The notes below the pieces were generated by a model. The model saw only the letters and a list, made by a program, of their open reading frames with translations. It was not told the DNA's origin and ran no database searches. The translations under genes and the position numbers were made by a program. DNA of 64,000 nucleotides, from the NCBI RefSeq assembly GCF_023660105.1, contig NZ_JAMHGA010000043.1, forward strand, positions 1 through 64,000, given 5' to 3'. This document shows, one piece after another, positions 53,047 through 60,079 of this stretch (position 1 is its first letter; each line of letters begins with the position of its first letter). This stretch comes from Desulfovibrio aminophilus (lineage in GTDB: Bacteria; Desulfobacterota; Desulfovibrionia; Desulfovibrionales; Desulfovibrionaceae).

Positions 53047-53394
53047 CTAGTCGGCCTCGATGGATTCGATGAGCAGCTCTTTTCCGGCCAGGACCTCGTG
53101 GCCCAGGAATTCGCCGCATTGGGGGCAGGGCATGTAGTGCCGGTCCTCGGGCTCGAATTCGGCCTTGCAGGAGCCGCAGCGCACGCGCAGCGGCACCTCC
53201 TCGACGAGCAGCTCCGCGCCCTCCAGCTCCGATCCCGGGGTCAGGGCCTCCCAGGCGAAGGTCAGGGCCTCGGTGACGGCCCCGGCCAGGGCGCCGTTGC
53301 GCAGCCGCACCCGGCTGACCTTGCCCAGGCCGTGCCGGTCGCGTTCCTCGAGGATGATGGTCATCATGCTCTGCACCAGGGATAGTTCATGCAT
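53047..53394 (-). CDS. hypA: Hydrogenase maturation nickel metallochaperone HypA
   Basis: A 115-residue nickel chaperone. The N-terminal MHEL provides the nickel site at H2, and the zinc ribbon uses CGSC and CPQC. Length and spacing are normal. GAGGG... precedes the ATG weakly. First gene of the hypAB operon, which ends in a strong terminator. Confidence 0.95.
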   Translation of the reverse strand: MHELSLVQSMMTIILEERDRHGLGKVSRVRLRNGALAGAVTEALTFAWEALTPGSELEGAELLVEEVPLRVRCGSCKAEFEPEDRHYMPCPQCGEFLGHEVLAGKELLIESIEAD

Positions 53395-53448
53395 GGGAGG
53401 GTGGCTTACCCCAATTCAGGGCCAGCGGCAAGGCGCGGGCAAAAGGAA

Positions 53449-53476
53449 AGGGCGGCCTCCCGGGGGAGGCCGCCCT
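53449..53476 (-). terminator. Terminator after the cysteine HesB-like gene
   Basis: A 12-bp perfect stem (53449-53460 with 53465-53476) followed leftward by TCCTTTTGC, 20 bp beyond the stop codon. Confidence 0.85.
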
Positions 53477-53496
53477 CTTCATCAGGGGCGCGGGAA

Positions 53497-53838
53497 TCAG
53501 CCGCCGCAGGAACTGCCGCTGCTGCCGCAGCCGCCGCAGGTTCCCGAGGAGGAGCAGGACCCGCCGCCTTCCAGCGGATTGTCCGACTCCACGGAGAAGC
53601 CGTAGGGGGTCATGTCCACGCGGATGGCGCCGGTCTGGGCCAGGAGGGCCTTGTCCACCAGGAAGGTGAACCCTCCGGCGGCGAAGCTCTCGTCGTTCTC
53701 GCGCGGGTCGTCCAGGGCCAGGGCTAGGCGCGGGCCGGAGCAGCAGCCGCCTCCGGCGTAGACCCGGACAGGGCTCGCGGTCTTGTCGGAGAAGTAGTCT
53801 TCCAACTGCTTCTTCGCGGCATCGGAAAGTTCGACCAT
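53497..53838 (-). CDS. HesB/IscA-like protein, cysteine form
   Basis: A 113-residue member of the HesB/IscA-type fold. Residues 1-95 contain VRVYAGGGCCSGPRLALALDDP (adjacent C32-C33) and FTFLVDKALLAQTG. The usual IscA C-terminal CGC is absent; instead the protein ends in a Gly/Ser/Cys-rich tail with five cysteines. It is a paralogue of the next gene, where C33 is replaced by an in-frame UGA. GAGGATATCC lies before the ATG at 53838. The role is likely metal, sulfur or redox related; no partner is adjacent. Confidence 0.85.
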   Translation of the reverse strand: MVELSDAAKKQLEDYFSDKTASPVRVYAGGGCCSGPRLALALDDPRENDESFAAGGFTFLVDKALLAQTGAIRVDMTPYGFSVESDNPLEGGGSCSSSGTCGGCGSSGSSCGG

Positions 53839-53892
53839 GGGGATATCCTCCTTGGGGTTCACGCCGGGGGGCGCGGTGCCGGATGCCGCCGG

Positions 53893-53930
53893 AAAAATCC
53901 GGGGCGGCACCCTTTCGGACGCCGCCCCGG
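53893..53930 (-). terminator. Terminator after the UGA-containing HesB-like gene
   Basis: Perfect 10-bp arms ccggggcggc (53899-53908) and gccgccccgg (53921-53930), followed leftward by ATTTTT. It shows that the upstream reading frame is its own transcription unit. Confidence 0.88.
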
Positions 53931-53947
53931 CCTTTGGTCCGAACAGG

Positions 53948-54295
53948 TCAGCAGGAGCAGGATCCGCCCGTGCCGCAGGACCCGCCCGTGCTGCAGGAGC
54001 CGGAGGAGCAACCGCCGCCTCCGCCTCCGACGGGTTTCTCGGAGCTGACCGAGAACCCGTAATAGGTCATGTCGATGCGGATGGTTCCGGTCTGGGTCAG
54101 GAGATCCTTTTCGACCAGGAAGGTGAATCCGCCCTCATTGAACGTCTCGTCGTCGTGATGCGGCTCGTCCAGAGCCAGCGAGAGCCTCGGCCCCGCTCAA
54201 CCACCCGTGGACAGGTAGACCCTGACCGGGGTGACTTCCTTGTCCGCGAAGTAGCCCTGGAGCTGCTTCTGGGCGGACGGGGTCAGTTCGATCAT
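53948..54295 (-). CDS. HesB-like selenoprotein (in-frame UGA read as selenocysteine)
   Basis: A 115-residue product if UGA at 54197-54199 is decoded as Sec33. It begins MIELTPSAQKQL and aligns throughout with the downstream cysteine paralogue: VRVYLSTGG-U-AGPRLSLALDEP against VRVYAGGGC-C-SGPRLALALDDP. Sequence after the UGA is fully conserved (GGFTFLVEKDLL, TYYGFSV) and ends in a Gly/Ser/Cys tail, so this is not decay. HesB-like proteins are a known bacterial selenoprotein family. AAGGAGG precedes the ATG at good spacing, and a terminator follows. Sec machinery is not in this window. Confidence 0.82.
54162..54176 (-). promoter_or_regulatory. Candidate bacterial SECIS hairpin
   Basis: In the mRNA, GGCUC-UGGAC-GAGCC forms a 5-bp stem (a G-U pair can extend it) with a loop that has G at its second position, starting 26 nt after the UGA. 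That spacing and loop are within what is described for bacterial SECIS elements. The corresponding region of the cysteine paralogue cannot form the hairpin. Confidence 0.55.
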
Positions 54296-54384
54296 GCGTT
54301 CCTCCTTGCGCTCGGCGCGGCAAACACAGGTAAGACTGGAGTGCATTTTTGTCAAACAGGAAGTTGCCCGCCGAGCCCGGTCTG

Positions 54385-54413
54385 TTGACCGGAATGCGGG
54401 CTTGGGCTAACGT
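54385..54413 (+). promoter_or_regulatory. Candidate tetR promoter
   Basis: TTGACC (54385-54390) and TAACGT (54408-54413) are 17 nt apart, roughly 90 bp before the TetR gene. The -35 is good and the -10 weak. TGAGCGATCA at about 54432 has TGA/TCA dyad ends and might be an operator half-site pair. Confidence 0.4.
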
Positions 54414-54501
54414 CACCCAAGCTCCTGATTGAGCGATCACTTTAGCCGGCCGGGCCGCGTCCGGGCCGGAGTCGGCACGCCAACGAAACCGAGGACCCGC
54501 C

Positions 54502-55059
54502 ATGACGACCAAGGAACTCATCCTCAACACTGCCAAGGAAATGATCGCCGAGGTGGGCTTCCACAGGACCACGACCGCCAGCCTGGCCAAGCAGGCGAAC
54601 ATCTCCGAAGGCACCATCTACCGCCACTTCGAGAGCAAGGAGGAGATCCTGCTCCAGATCCTGCGCGATCTGGAGGAGTCCTACTCCCGCTTCATCGTCC
54701 AGTGCCGGGACACCACGGACGGGGCCTACGGGACCATCGAGAAGGTCCTGGAGAGCCACCTCTCCTTCGTGCGCGAGAACGAGGCCGACATCAAGATCGT
54801 GCTCTCCACCTACGGCATCCTGGACGCGGCCAAGAAATCCATGGCCTCGCTGATCTACCGCATGGAGTCCTTCTTCGAGGACTGCCTGCGCAAGGCCAAG
54901 GCCAAGGACTCCATCCAGGAGGGCGTGCCCGAGCGCCAGACCGCGCTCATCCTGGTCACGCTGCTTTTCGGACTCATGCGCCTCAAGCTCTACTGGCCCG
55001 AGGTCGAGGACCTCGCCGCCCCGGCCGTGGACTTCTGCCGCCGCAGCCTCATCAAGTAG
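54502..55059 (+). CDS. TetR/AcrR-family transcriptional regulator
   Basis: A 185-residue regulator with the N-terminal TetR helix-turn-helix (ILNTAKEMIAEVGFHRTTTASLAKQANISEGTIYRHF) and a helical ligand domain with ESHLSFVRENEADIKIVL. The effector is unknown. It precedes pyrR by 9 bp in the same direction, which may only reflect operon packing. GACCCGCC gives a poor ribosome-binding site. Confidence 0.88.
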   Translation: MTTKELILNTAKEMIAEVGFHRTTTASLAKQANISEGTIYRHFESKEEILLQILRDLEESYSRFIVQCRDTTDGAYGTIEKVLESHLSFVRENEADIKIVLSTYGILDAAKKSMASLIYRMESFFEDCLRKAKAKDSIQEGVPERQTALILVTLLFGLMRLKLYWPEVEDLAAPAVDFCRRSLIK

Positions 55060-55068
55060 GACGCCGCC

Positions 55069-55602
55069 ATGGAACAGTGCCGCACCGTGCTGGGCAGCCG
55101 GGAAATGGCCCGGACCCTGGACCGCCTGGCCTCGGAGGTCATCGAGCGCCGGGGCGAGTCCGAGAAGCTCGCGCTCATCGGCATCCAGCGCCGGGGCGCG
55201 GATCTGGCCGAGCGCCTGAAGAAGCGCCTGGACGAGCGCCTGGGACGGCGCATCCCCCTGGGCAAGCTGGACATCAACCTCTACCGGGACGACTGGTCCA
55301 GCCTGGAGATCCAGCCGCGCATCAACTGCACGGAGATTCCCTTCGACCTGGAGGGGGCCAGCGTGGTCCTGGTGGACGACGTGCTCTTCTCCGGCCGGAC
55401 CATCCGCGCCGCCCTGGAGGCCATCCTGGACTACGGGCGGCCCAAGCGCGTGGAACTCCTCGTGCTCATCGACCGGGGCCACCGCGAACTGCCCATCCAG
55501 GCCGACTACGTGGGCAAGAAGGTGAGCACCCAGGACCATGAGCACGTGAACGTGCTCGTGGCCGAGCGCGACGCCGAGGACAAGGTCTGCATCGTCCGTT
55601 GA
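55069..55602 (+). CDS. pyrR: PyrR bifunctional regulator / uracil phosphoribosyltransferase
   Basis: A 177-residue PRTase-fold protein. The PRPP loop VVLVDDVLFSGRTIRAALEA, LIGIQRRGADLA, and INLYRDD are PyrR signatures. In Gram-positives it attenuates pyrimidine operons; in proteobacteria it may act only as UPRTase. No pyr gene or attenuator is adjacent. It is followed by a shikimate-kinase-like gene after 7 bp. Confidence 0.92.
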   Translation: MEQCRTVLGSREMARTLDRLASEVIERRGESEKLALIGIQRRGADLAERLKKRLDERLGRRIPLGKLDINLYRDDWSSLEIQPRINCTEIPFDLEGASVVLVDDVLFSGRTIRAALEAILDYGRPKRVELLVLIDRGHRELPIQADYVGKKVSTQDHEHVNVLVAERDAEDKVCIVR

Positions 55603-55609
55603 TCCCGCC

Positions 55610-56158
55610 ATGATCGCCACGTCCGCCGTCCTCCTGCCCCGCGACGAGACCCCGCGCCGCTGCCTGAGCCTCATCGGCATGGCCGGGGCGGGCAAGTCCA
55701 CCCTGGCGCCGCTCCTGGCCCGCCGCCTGGACTGGGCCCACATGGACACCGATCGGCTCCTGGAGGCCTACTACGGTCTGCCCTTGCAGCAACTCCTGGA
55801 CAGCGTGGGCCTGGAGACCTTCCTCCAGCTGGAGGAGCATCAGGTGGGCGGCGTGGGCGCGCAGCGGGTCGTGATCTCCACCGGCGGCAGCGTGGTCTAT
55901 TCGCGCCGCGCCGTGGACCGGCTCAAGATGCTCGGCGCGGTGGTCTTCCTGGAGATCGACCTGCCGACCTTCCTGGAGCGCGTGGGCCGTGGCGACGACC
56001 GGGGCCTGGTCGTGGGCCCGGGCAAGAGCTTCGAGGACCTGTACGCCGAGCGGCAGCCGCTCTACCGCGCGGCCGCCGACTTCATCGTGGACACCGGGGC
56101 CGAGGGCCCGGAGGCCTGCGCCGAGCGCATCCTGCGCTGGTTCGGAGAACAATCGTGA
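55610..56158 (+). CDS. Shikimate kinase family protein, substrate uncertain
   Basis: A 182-residue P-loop kinase: Walker A GMAGAGKST, HMDTDRLLEAYYG and the lid/arginine motif ERQPLYRAAADF fit the shikimate kinase fold. But the shikimate-binding FRxxE reads FLQLEE and the GGG motif reads STGGS, so a key arginine is missing. It may phosphorylate another substrate. The stop overlaps the next gene's GTG, coupling it to a YkgJ-type protein rather than to aro genes. Confidence 0.78.
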   Translation: MIATSAVLLPRDETPRRCLSLIGMAGAGKSTLAPLLARRLDWAHMDTDRLLEAYYGLPLQQLLDSVGLETFLQLEEHQVGGVGAQRVVISTGGSVVYSRRAVDRLKMLGAVVFLEIDLPTFLERVGRGDDRGLVVGPGKSFEDLYAERQPLYRAAADFIVDTGAEGPEACAERILRWFGEQS

Positions 56159-56739
56159 AAAGCACGCCCCAGGCGGTCTTCCGCAAGCTGGCCGCCCTCT
56201 ATGAGCGCATGGGCATCGCCTACGACGCCGCGGCCCAAGGGCTGGGCCTGACCTGTTCCGGCTGCGCGGACAACTGCTGCCGGAGCTTCTTCCAGCATCA
56301 TACCTACGTGGAGTGGACCTATCTCTGGCAGGGCCTGGAGGCCATGCCGCAGGACCGCCGCCAGGAGTACGAGCGCCGGGCCGCGGCCTACCTGCGCGAG
56401 GCCCGCGAGGCCCTGGACAGGGGCGAACGCCCGGCCGCCATGTGCCCGCTCAACGACGACGGGCTCTGCGGGGTCTATGCCCACCGCCTGATGATCTGCC
56501 GCCTGCACGGCGTGCCCACCGTGACCGTGCGCCCGGACGGCGGCCGCCAGACTTTTCCGGGCTGCTTCCGGGCCCAGGAACTGTGCGAGGGCCGGGAGGA
56601 CTTCCCCGTGCTCGACCGCAGCGCGCTCTACCGCGACCTGGCCCGGCTGGAGATGGAATTCCTGGGCTCCCGGCTGCGCCAACTGCCCCGGGTGGACCTG
56701 ACCCTGGCCGAGATGATCGTCTCCGGCAAGCCGCTGTAG
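56155..56739 (+). CDS. YkgJ-family cysteine-cluster protein (UPF0153)
   Basis: A 194-residue protein with the family's cysteine pattern: CSGCADNCCRSFF at about 34-46, CPLND-GLCGVYAHRLMICRLHGVP in the middle and GCFRAQELC. These are presumed metal (zinc or Fe-S) ligands; the biochemical role is unknown. The GTG start overlaps the preceding kinase-like stop (GTGA). It is convergent with the glycosyltransferase gene. Confidence 0.86.
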   Translation: MKSTPQAVFRKLAALYERMGIAYDAAAQGLGLTCSGCADNCCRSFFQHHTYVEWTYLWQGLEAMPQDRRQEYERRAAAYLREAREALDRGERPAAMCPLNDDGLCGVYAHRLMICRLHGVPTVTVRPDGGRQTFPGCFRAQELCEGREDFPVLDRSALYRDLARLEMEFLGSRLRQLPRVDLTLAEMIVSGKPL

Positions 56740-56767
56740 CGGGCCGCCGGACACCCCTCCCGTTCCG

Positions 56768-57766
56768 TCAGCGTTTCGCCGCCGTGAGGTAGGCCGCCCG
56801 CGCCGCCGGGTTCCCGGCCGCCTCGGCCCAGTGCAGGTACACGAGCTTCAGGTAGCGCTCCCGGATGTCCCGCGCGTGCGCCAGGCGTTCGGCCACCACG
56901 GCGGCCGCGTCCAGCCCGCGCACGGTCTGGGCCACGGTCCGCGCCCGGTGGATGGGCCGGTGCGCGGCCTCCACGGCCAGCCGTCCGGCCTCGGCCACCC
57001 GCGCGGCGCGTTCCGGCTCGGCCAGCAGTTCCTCCACCAGCCGCACCAGTCCGTCCATGTCCTTGGGATCATAGATGAAGAGGTGCTCGCCGTCGCGGAA
57101 CAGCTCGTCCTGGCCGTGGCCCACGCGGGGAGTGAGCAGGCAGGCCCCGCAGGCCAGGGCCTCCATGACCCGGAAGTTGAGGTCCCCGCGCTCGGCGATG
57201 TTCAGGCCCAGCCGCGCCCGGGGGTAGAGCCCGCTGAACACGCCCCGCCGCGCCGCGAGGCCCGGCAGGCGGCGGCCCAGTTCGGCCAGGAACGCGGCCC
57301 GGCCGGGCGTGGTCTCCGGGTCCACGGTGCCCGCGAAGAGCAGGTCCCATTCCGGTTCCACGGGCGAGTCCGGCGGCCGGTGGCAATGGTCCGCGAAGGG
57401 CGGCAGCCAGATCACCCGCTCCGGGGACAGCCGCCCGCGGAAGAGGGGCAGGTGGTCCCGGAGGCTGACGAAGCAGAGGTCGAAGCCCTGGGCCCAGGTC
57501 GGGTACCAGGAGTGGATGTGCGAGTCGATGCACCAGAAGGCCGTGAGGCAGGGCAGGGACTCCAGGCCCACCAGGGGGGGGGCCGTGCTGCGGTCGAGGT
57601 AGAGGAGCAGGTCCGGTTCCAGCCCGGCGCGGCGGCACACGGCGTCCCAGTCCAGGATTTCGCCCCGGGCCAGGGGCAGGTGCCGCACCTCGAAGCCCAG
57701 TTCCGCGAGGGCCGGGGAAAAGAAGATGCCGCCCAGGCAGACGACGGTTTCGACGCGGCCCTTCAT
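56768..57766 (-). CDS. Glycosyltransferase, CgeB/GT-B-like
   Basis: A 332-residue cytoplasmic protein. The C-terminal half has the GT-B donor-site layout: LLFAGTVDPETTPGRA, LGLNIAERGDLNFRVMEALACGACLLTPRVG and a FIYDPKDMDGLVRLVEELLAEPERA segment, as in CgeB-like or GT1-family transferases. The N-terminal half has DHLPLFRG and FWCIDSHIHSWYP. The ATG overlaps the stop of the WcbI-like gene upstream. Acceptor and sugar are unknown. Confidence 0.82.
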   Translation of the reverse strand: MKGRVETVVCLGGIFFSPALAELGFEVRHLPLARGEILDWDAVCRRAGLEPDLLLYLDRSTAPPLVGLESLPCLTAFWCIDSHIHSWYPTWAQGFDLCFVSLRDHLPLFRGRLSPERVIWLPPFADHCHRPPDSPVEPEWDLLFAGTVDPETTPGRAAFLAELGRRLPGLAARRGVFSGLYPRARLGLNIAERGDLNFRVMEALACGACLLTPRVGHGQDELFRDGEHLFIYDPKDMDGLVRLVEELLAEPERAARVAEAGRLAVEAAHRPIHRARTVAQTVRGLDAAAVVAERLAHARDIRERYLKLVYLHWAEAAGNPAARAAYLTAAKR

Positions 57767-58584
57767 CGCAGGTGGAGGTAGGCGGTGAAGTCGTCGATGC
57801 CCAGCAGGCGGCAGTCCACGTAAGCCTCGACGTACTGGGCGAAGGTCTTTTTCTTGCCGAAGACGCGGTACTCCGTGTCCGGCCCGGCGAAGGACAGGCC
57901 CAGGAATTCGGCCACCTGGGGGTGGATGGGCATCTGGAACTCGGGGAAGAGCCGGGCCGAGGAGAGCAGGTCGGCCTCGGCCGGGGCCGTCAGGCCCAGC
58001 TCGGCCAGCACGCCCCGGGCGGCCAGGGCCATGAGCTCCGGGCCGGGGTGGTTCACGGTGTTGAAGAGCATCCTCTCGCGGAAATCGGCCAGCACCGTGT
58101 CCAGATATTGCACCGGGGTGCGGGCCTGCCGTCGCTGTTCGCGCTCCAGGGACTCGTCCAGCAGGGCCTGGAGGTCGTACTTCCGGGCCAGGTCCGTGCG
58201 CAGATGGAGGTGCAGGATTTCGGCCTTGGACAGGCCCATGTCCAGGAGGTGGTCCAGGAAGCGGTCTCGGAAGTCGAAGCCCGGGGCGTTGTGCCACAGC
58301 GGCCAGTAGCCCATGAAGAACATGTTCGGCACGCAGAGCGCGGCCGCGTCGCCAGGGATCTTCTTCAGCAGGGCCTCGGAGGAGAGTTCGCCCCACTGCG
58401 GGCCCAGGTATTGGTAGAGGAACAGGCCGCAGGAGGCCAGGACGCCGTCCGGCACCGGCTCGCGGGTGTAGTTGGTGAACAGGCGGATGTCGTGGCGCGC
58501 GGCGAACTCCGGGCAGAGCCGCAGCAACGCGGCCAGGGGCTCGCCCTGGCAGTTGGCGTGCAGGACGCAGGGACGGCGTTCCAT
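57763..58584 (-). CDS. WcbI-like polysaccharide biosynthesis protein
   Basis: A 273-residue protein beginning MERRPCVLHANCQGEPLAALL, where HANCQG matches the WcbI family's characteristic NCQ loop. Members are tied to capsule synthesis and may be acetyltransferases or sulfotransferase-like. FLYQYLGPQWGELSSEALL and VNHPGPELMALA are further conserved-looking blocks. The ATG at 58584 is used, though a GTG 18 nt upstream is also open. Overlap by 4 nt with the downstream glycosyltransferase suggests that the two act on the same glycan. Confidence 0.78.
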   Translation of the reverse strand: MERRPCVLHANCQGEPLAALLRLCPEFAARHDIRLFTNYTREPVPDGVLASCGLFLYQYLGPQWGELSSEALLKKIPGDAAALCVPNMFFMGYWPLWHNAPGFDFRDRFLDHLLDMGLSKAEILHLHLRTDLARKYDLQALLDESLEREQRRQARTPVQYLDTVLADFRERMLFNTVNHPGPELMALAARGVLAELGLTAPAEADLLSSARLFPEFQMPIHPQVAEFLGLSFAGPDTEYRVFGKKKTFAQYVEAYVDCRLLGIDDFTAYLHLR

Positions 58585-58647
58585 GTCCGCCAGCCGTAGC
58601 ACAAGGCCCCGCCGGGCGGCAATGTTCCGGGGCGGTTCTTGTATGTA

Positions 58648-58660
58648 CTACGAAATGTAG
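58648..58660. promoter_or_regulatory. Small inverted repeat upstream of the BrnA-like gene
   Basis: CTAC-gaaat-GTAG (58648-58660) lies in an AT-rich patch 28 bp before the BrnA-like start. BrnA proteins commonly autoregulate at short palindromes, so this may be its operator. Four-base arms are weak evidence. Confidence 0.35.
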
Positions 58661-58688
58661 CTATGGATTTGGGAACGGGAGGCGCCGC

Positions 58689-58928
58689 ATGGCCGGGAAA
58701 TCGCGCGACTCGAAGACCGTGGTGCTCGACCTGGACCGCCTGGGGCGGGCCGAACCCGAGGGGGGCGACTGGGCCGCCGAGGAGGTCCGACCCAGGCCGC
58801 CCAAGCGGCTCCTGAGCCTGCGGGTGGACGCCGACGTGCTGGAGTTCTTCCGTTCCCAGGGCCCGGGTTGGCAGAGCCGCATGAACGCGGTGCTGCGGGC
58901 CTACATGGAGCACCGCGTCCGCCGCTGA
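58689..58928 (+). CDS. BrnA-like antitoxin family protein, orphan
   Basis: A 79-residue protein with a disordered basic/acidic N-terminus and a C-terminal ribbon-helix-helix-like domain: KRLLSLRVDADVLEFFRSQGPGWQSRMNAVLRAYM. This is the BrnA DNA-binding signature. BrnA normally follows a BrnT RNase toxin gene; none is upstream (a divergent WcbI gene is there) or downstream (cobT). It may be a solitary regulator. GGGAGG precedes the ATG at 58689. Confidence 0.8.
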   Translation: MAGKSRDSKTVVLDLDRLGRAEPEGGDWAAEEVRPRPPKRLLSLRVDADVLEFFRSQGPGWQSRMNAVLRAYMEHRVRR

Positions 58929-58997
58929 CGGGGGTTTACAGACGCCGCTCCGGGGGCGTATCAGCGGGTGTTCCGCAACTCATCCCGGAGATATTTC

Positions 58998-60065
58998 ATG
59001 CGCAAGGAACTGGAAGCCGTCGTCGCCGCCATCCGCCCGGTGGATTTCGCGGGCCTGGAGCCCGCCGCCCGGGCCCATCTGGACAACCTGACCAAGCCGC
59101 GCGGCAGCCTGGGCCGTCTGGAAGACCTGGCGGTGCAGCTCTGCTGCGCGCAGGGCGGCGGCCGCCCGACGGCCGACCCGGCGCGGATCTACACCGTGGC
59201 CGGGGACCACGGCGTGGTGGAGGAGGGCGTGAGCCTCTTCCCCCAGGAAGTGACCCGTCAGATGGTGCTCAATTTCCTCAACGGCGGCGCGGGCATCAAC
59301 GTGCTTTGCCGGACCTCCGGCGTGCAGCTCTTCGTGGTCGACGCGGGCTGCCTGGGCGAGGACTTCGCCGAGCATCCGGCCCTGATCCGGGGCAAGGTGG
59401 CCCAGGGCACGGCCAATCTGGCCAAGGGCCCGGCCATGACCGGGGACCGGTGCCTGGCCGCGCTGCTCCTGGGCGTGTCCCTGGCCGACCGCGCGGCGGC
59501 CGAGGGCGTGCGCGTGCTCGGCACCGGCGACATGGGCATCGGCAACACCACGCCCTCCACGGCCCTCTACTGCGCCTATCTCGGGCTCGCCCCGCGCGAG
59601 ATGACCGGCCCGGGCACCGGGCTCGCCCCCGAGGCCGTGGCCCGCAAAGCCGGAGTGGTGGAGCGCGGCCTGGCCGCCAACGCCGGGGCCGTGGCCTCGG
59701 GCGATGCCTTTGAAATCCTGGCCGCCCTTGGCGGGCTGGAGATCGCCTGCCTGGCCGGGCTCGTCCTGGGCGGGGCCAAGAACCGCCAGGTGGTCTGCGT
59801 GGACGGCTTCATCTCCACGGCGGCCTACACCGCCGCCGCCCACATCTGCCCGGCCGTGCGGGACTACTGCGTGCTTTCCCACGCCTCGGCCGAGCCGGGC
59901 CACGCCCGGGCCGTGGCCGCCCTGGGGCTCAAGCCGGTGCTCGACCTGGGCCTGCGCCTGGGCGAGGGCACGGGCGCGGCCATGACCGTCTTTCTGCTGC
60001 GCTGCGCCGCAGACATCTACAACGACATGGCCTCGTTCGCCGACGCCGGCGTGAGCGAAGGCTGA
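58998..60065 (+). CDS. cobT: Nicotinate-nucleotide-dimethylbenzimidazole phosphoribosyltransferase
   Basis: A 355-residue enzyme that activates the lower ligand of cobalamin as alpha-ribazole phosphate. NLTKPRGSLGRLEDLA, VAGDHGVVEEGVSLFPQEVT, GTGDMGIGNTTPS, and the catalytic glutamate in RLGEGTGAAM are all present. The ATG at 58998 has GGAG upstream. It is well separated from the other corrin genes, and no cobalamin riboswitch was visible in the short leader. Confidence 0.96.
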   Translation: MRKELEAVVAAIRPVDFAGLEPAARAHLDNLTKPRGSLGRLEDLAVQLCCAQGGGRPTADPARIYTVAGDHGVVEEGVSLFPQEVTRQMVLNFLNGGAGINVLCRTSGVQLFVVDAGCLGEDFAEHPALIRGKVAQGTANLAKGPAMTGDRCLAALLLGVSLADRAAAEGVRVLGTGDMGIGNTTPSTALYCAYLGLAPREMTGPGTGLAPEAVARKAGVVERGLAANAGAVASGDAFEILAALGGLEIACLAGLVLGGAKNRQVVCVDGFISTAAYTAAAHICPAVRDYCVLSHASAEPGHARAVAALGLKPVLDLGLRLGEGTGAAMTVFLLRCAADIYNDMASFADAGVSEG

Positions 60066-60079
60066 GAAGGGAAATCGTC

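Noticed and set aside
54197-54199. TGA in the HesB-like gene as a simple nonsense mutation
   Set aside because: Conservation continues unchanged after the codon, the position matches a functional cysteine, and expression signals are intact, so Sec decoding is preferred. It remains formally possible.
58603-58688. BrnT toxin gene upstream of the BrnA-like gene
   Set aside because: The 86-bp gap is too short and has no suitable frame; the next gene is WcbI-like on the other strand.
58929-58997. Cobalamin riboswitch before cobT or other corrin genes
   Set aside because: The gaps before the corrin genes are too short for the structure, and no conserved cobalamin-box-like core was seen.
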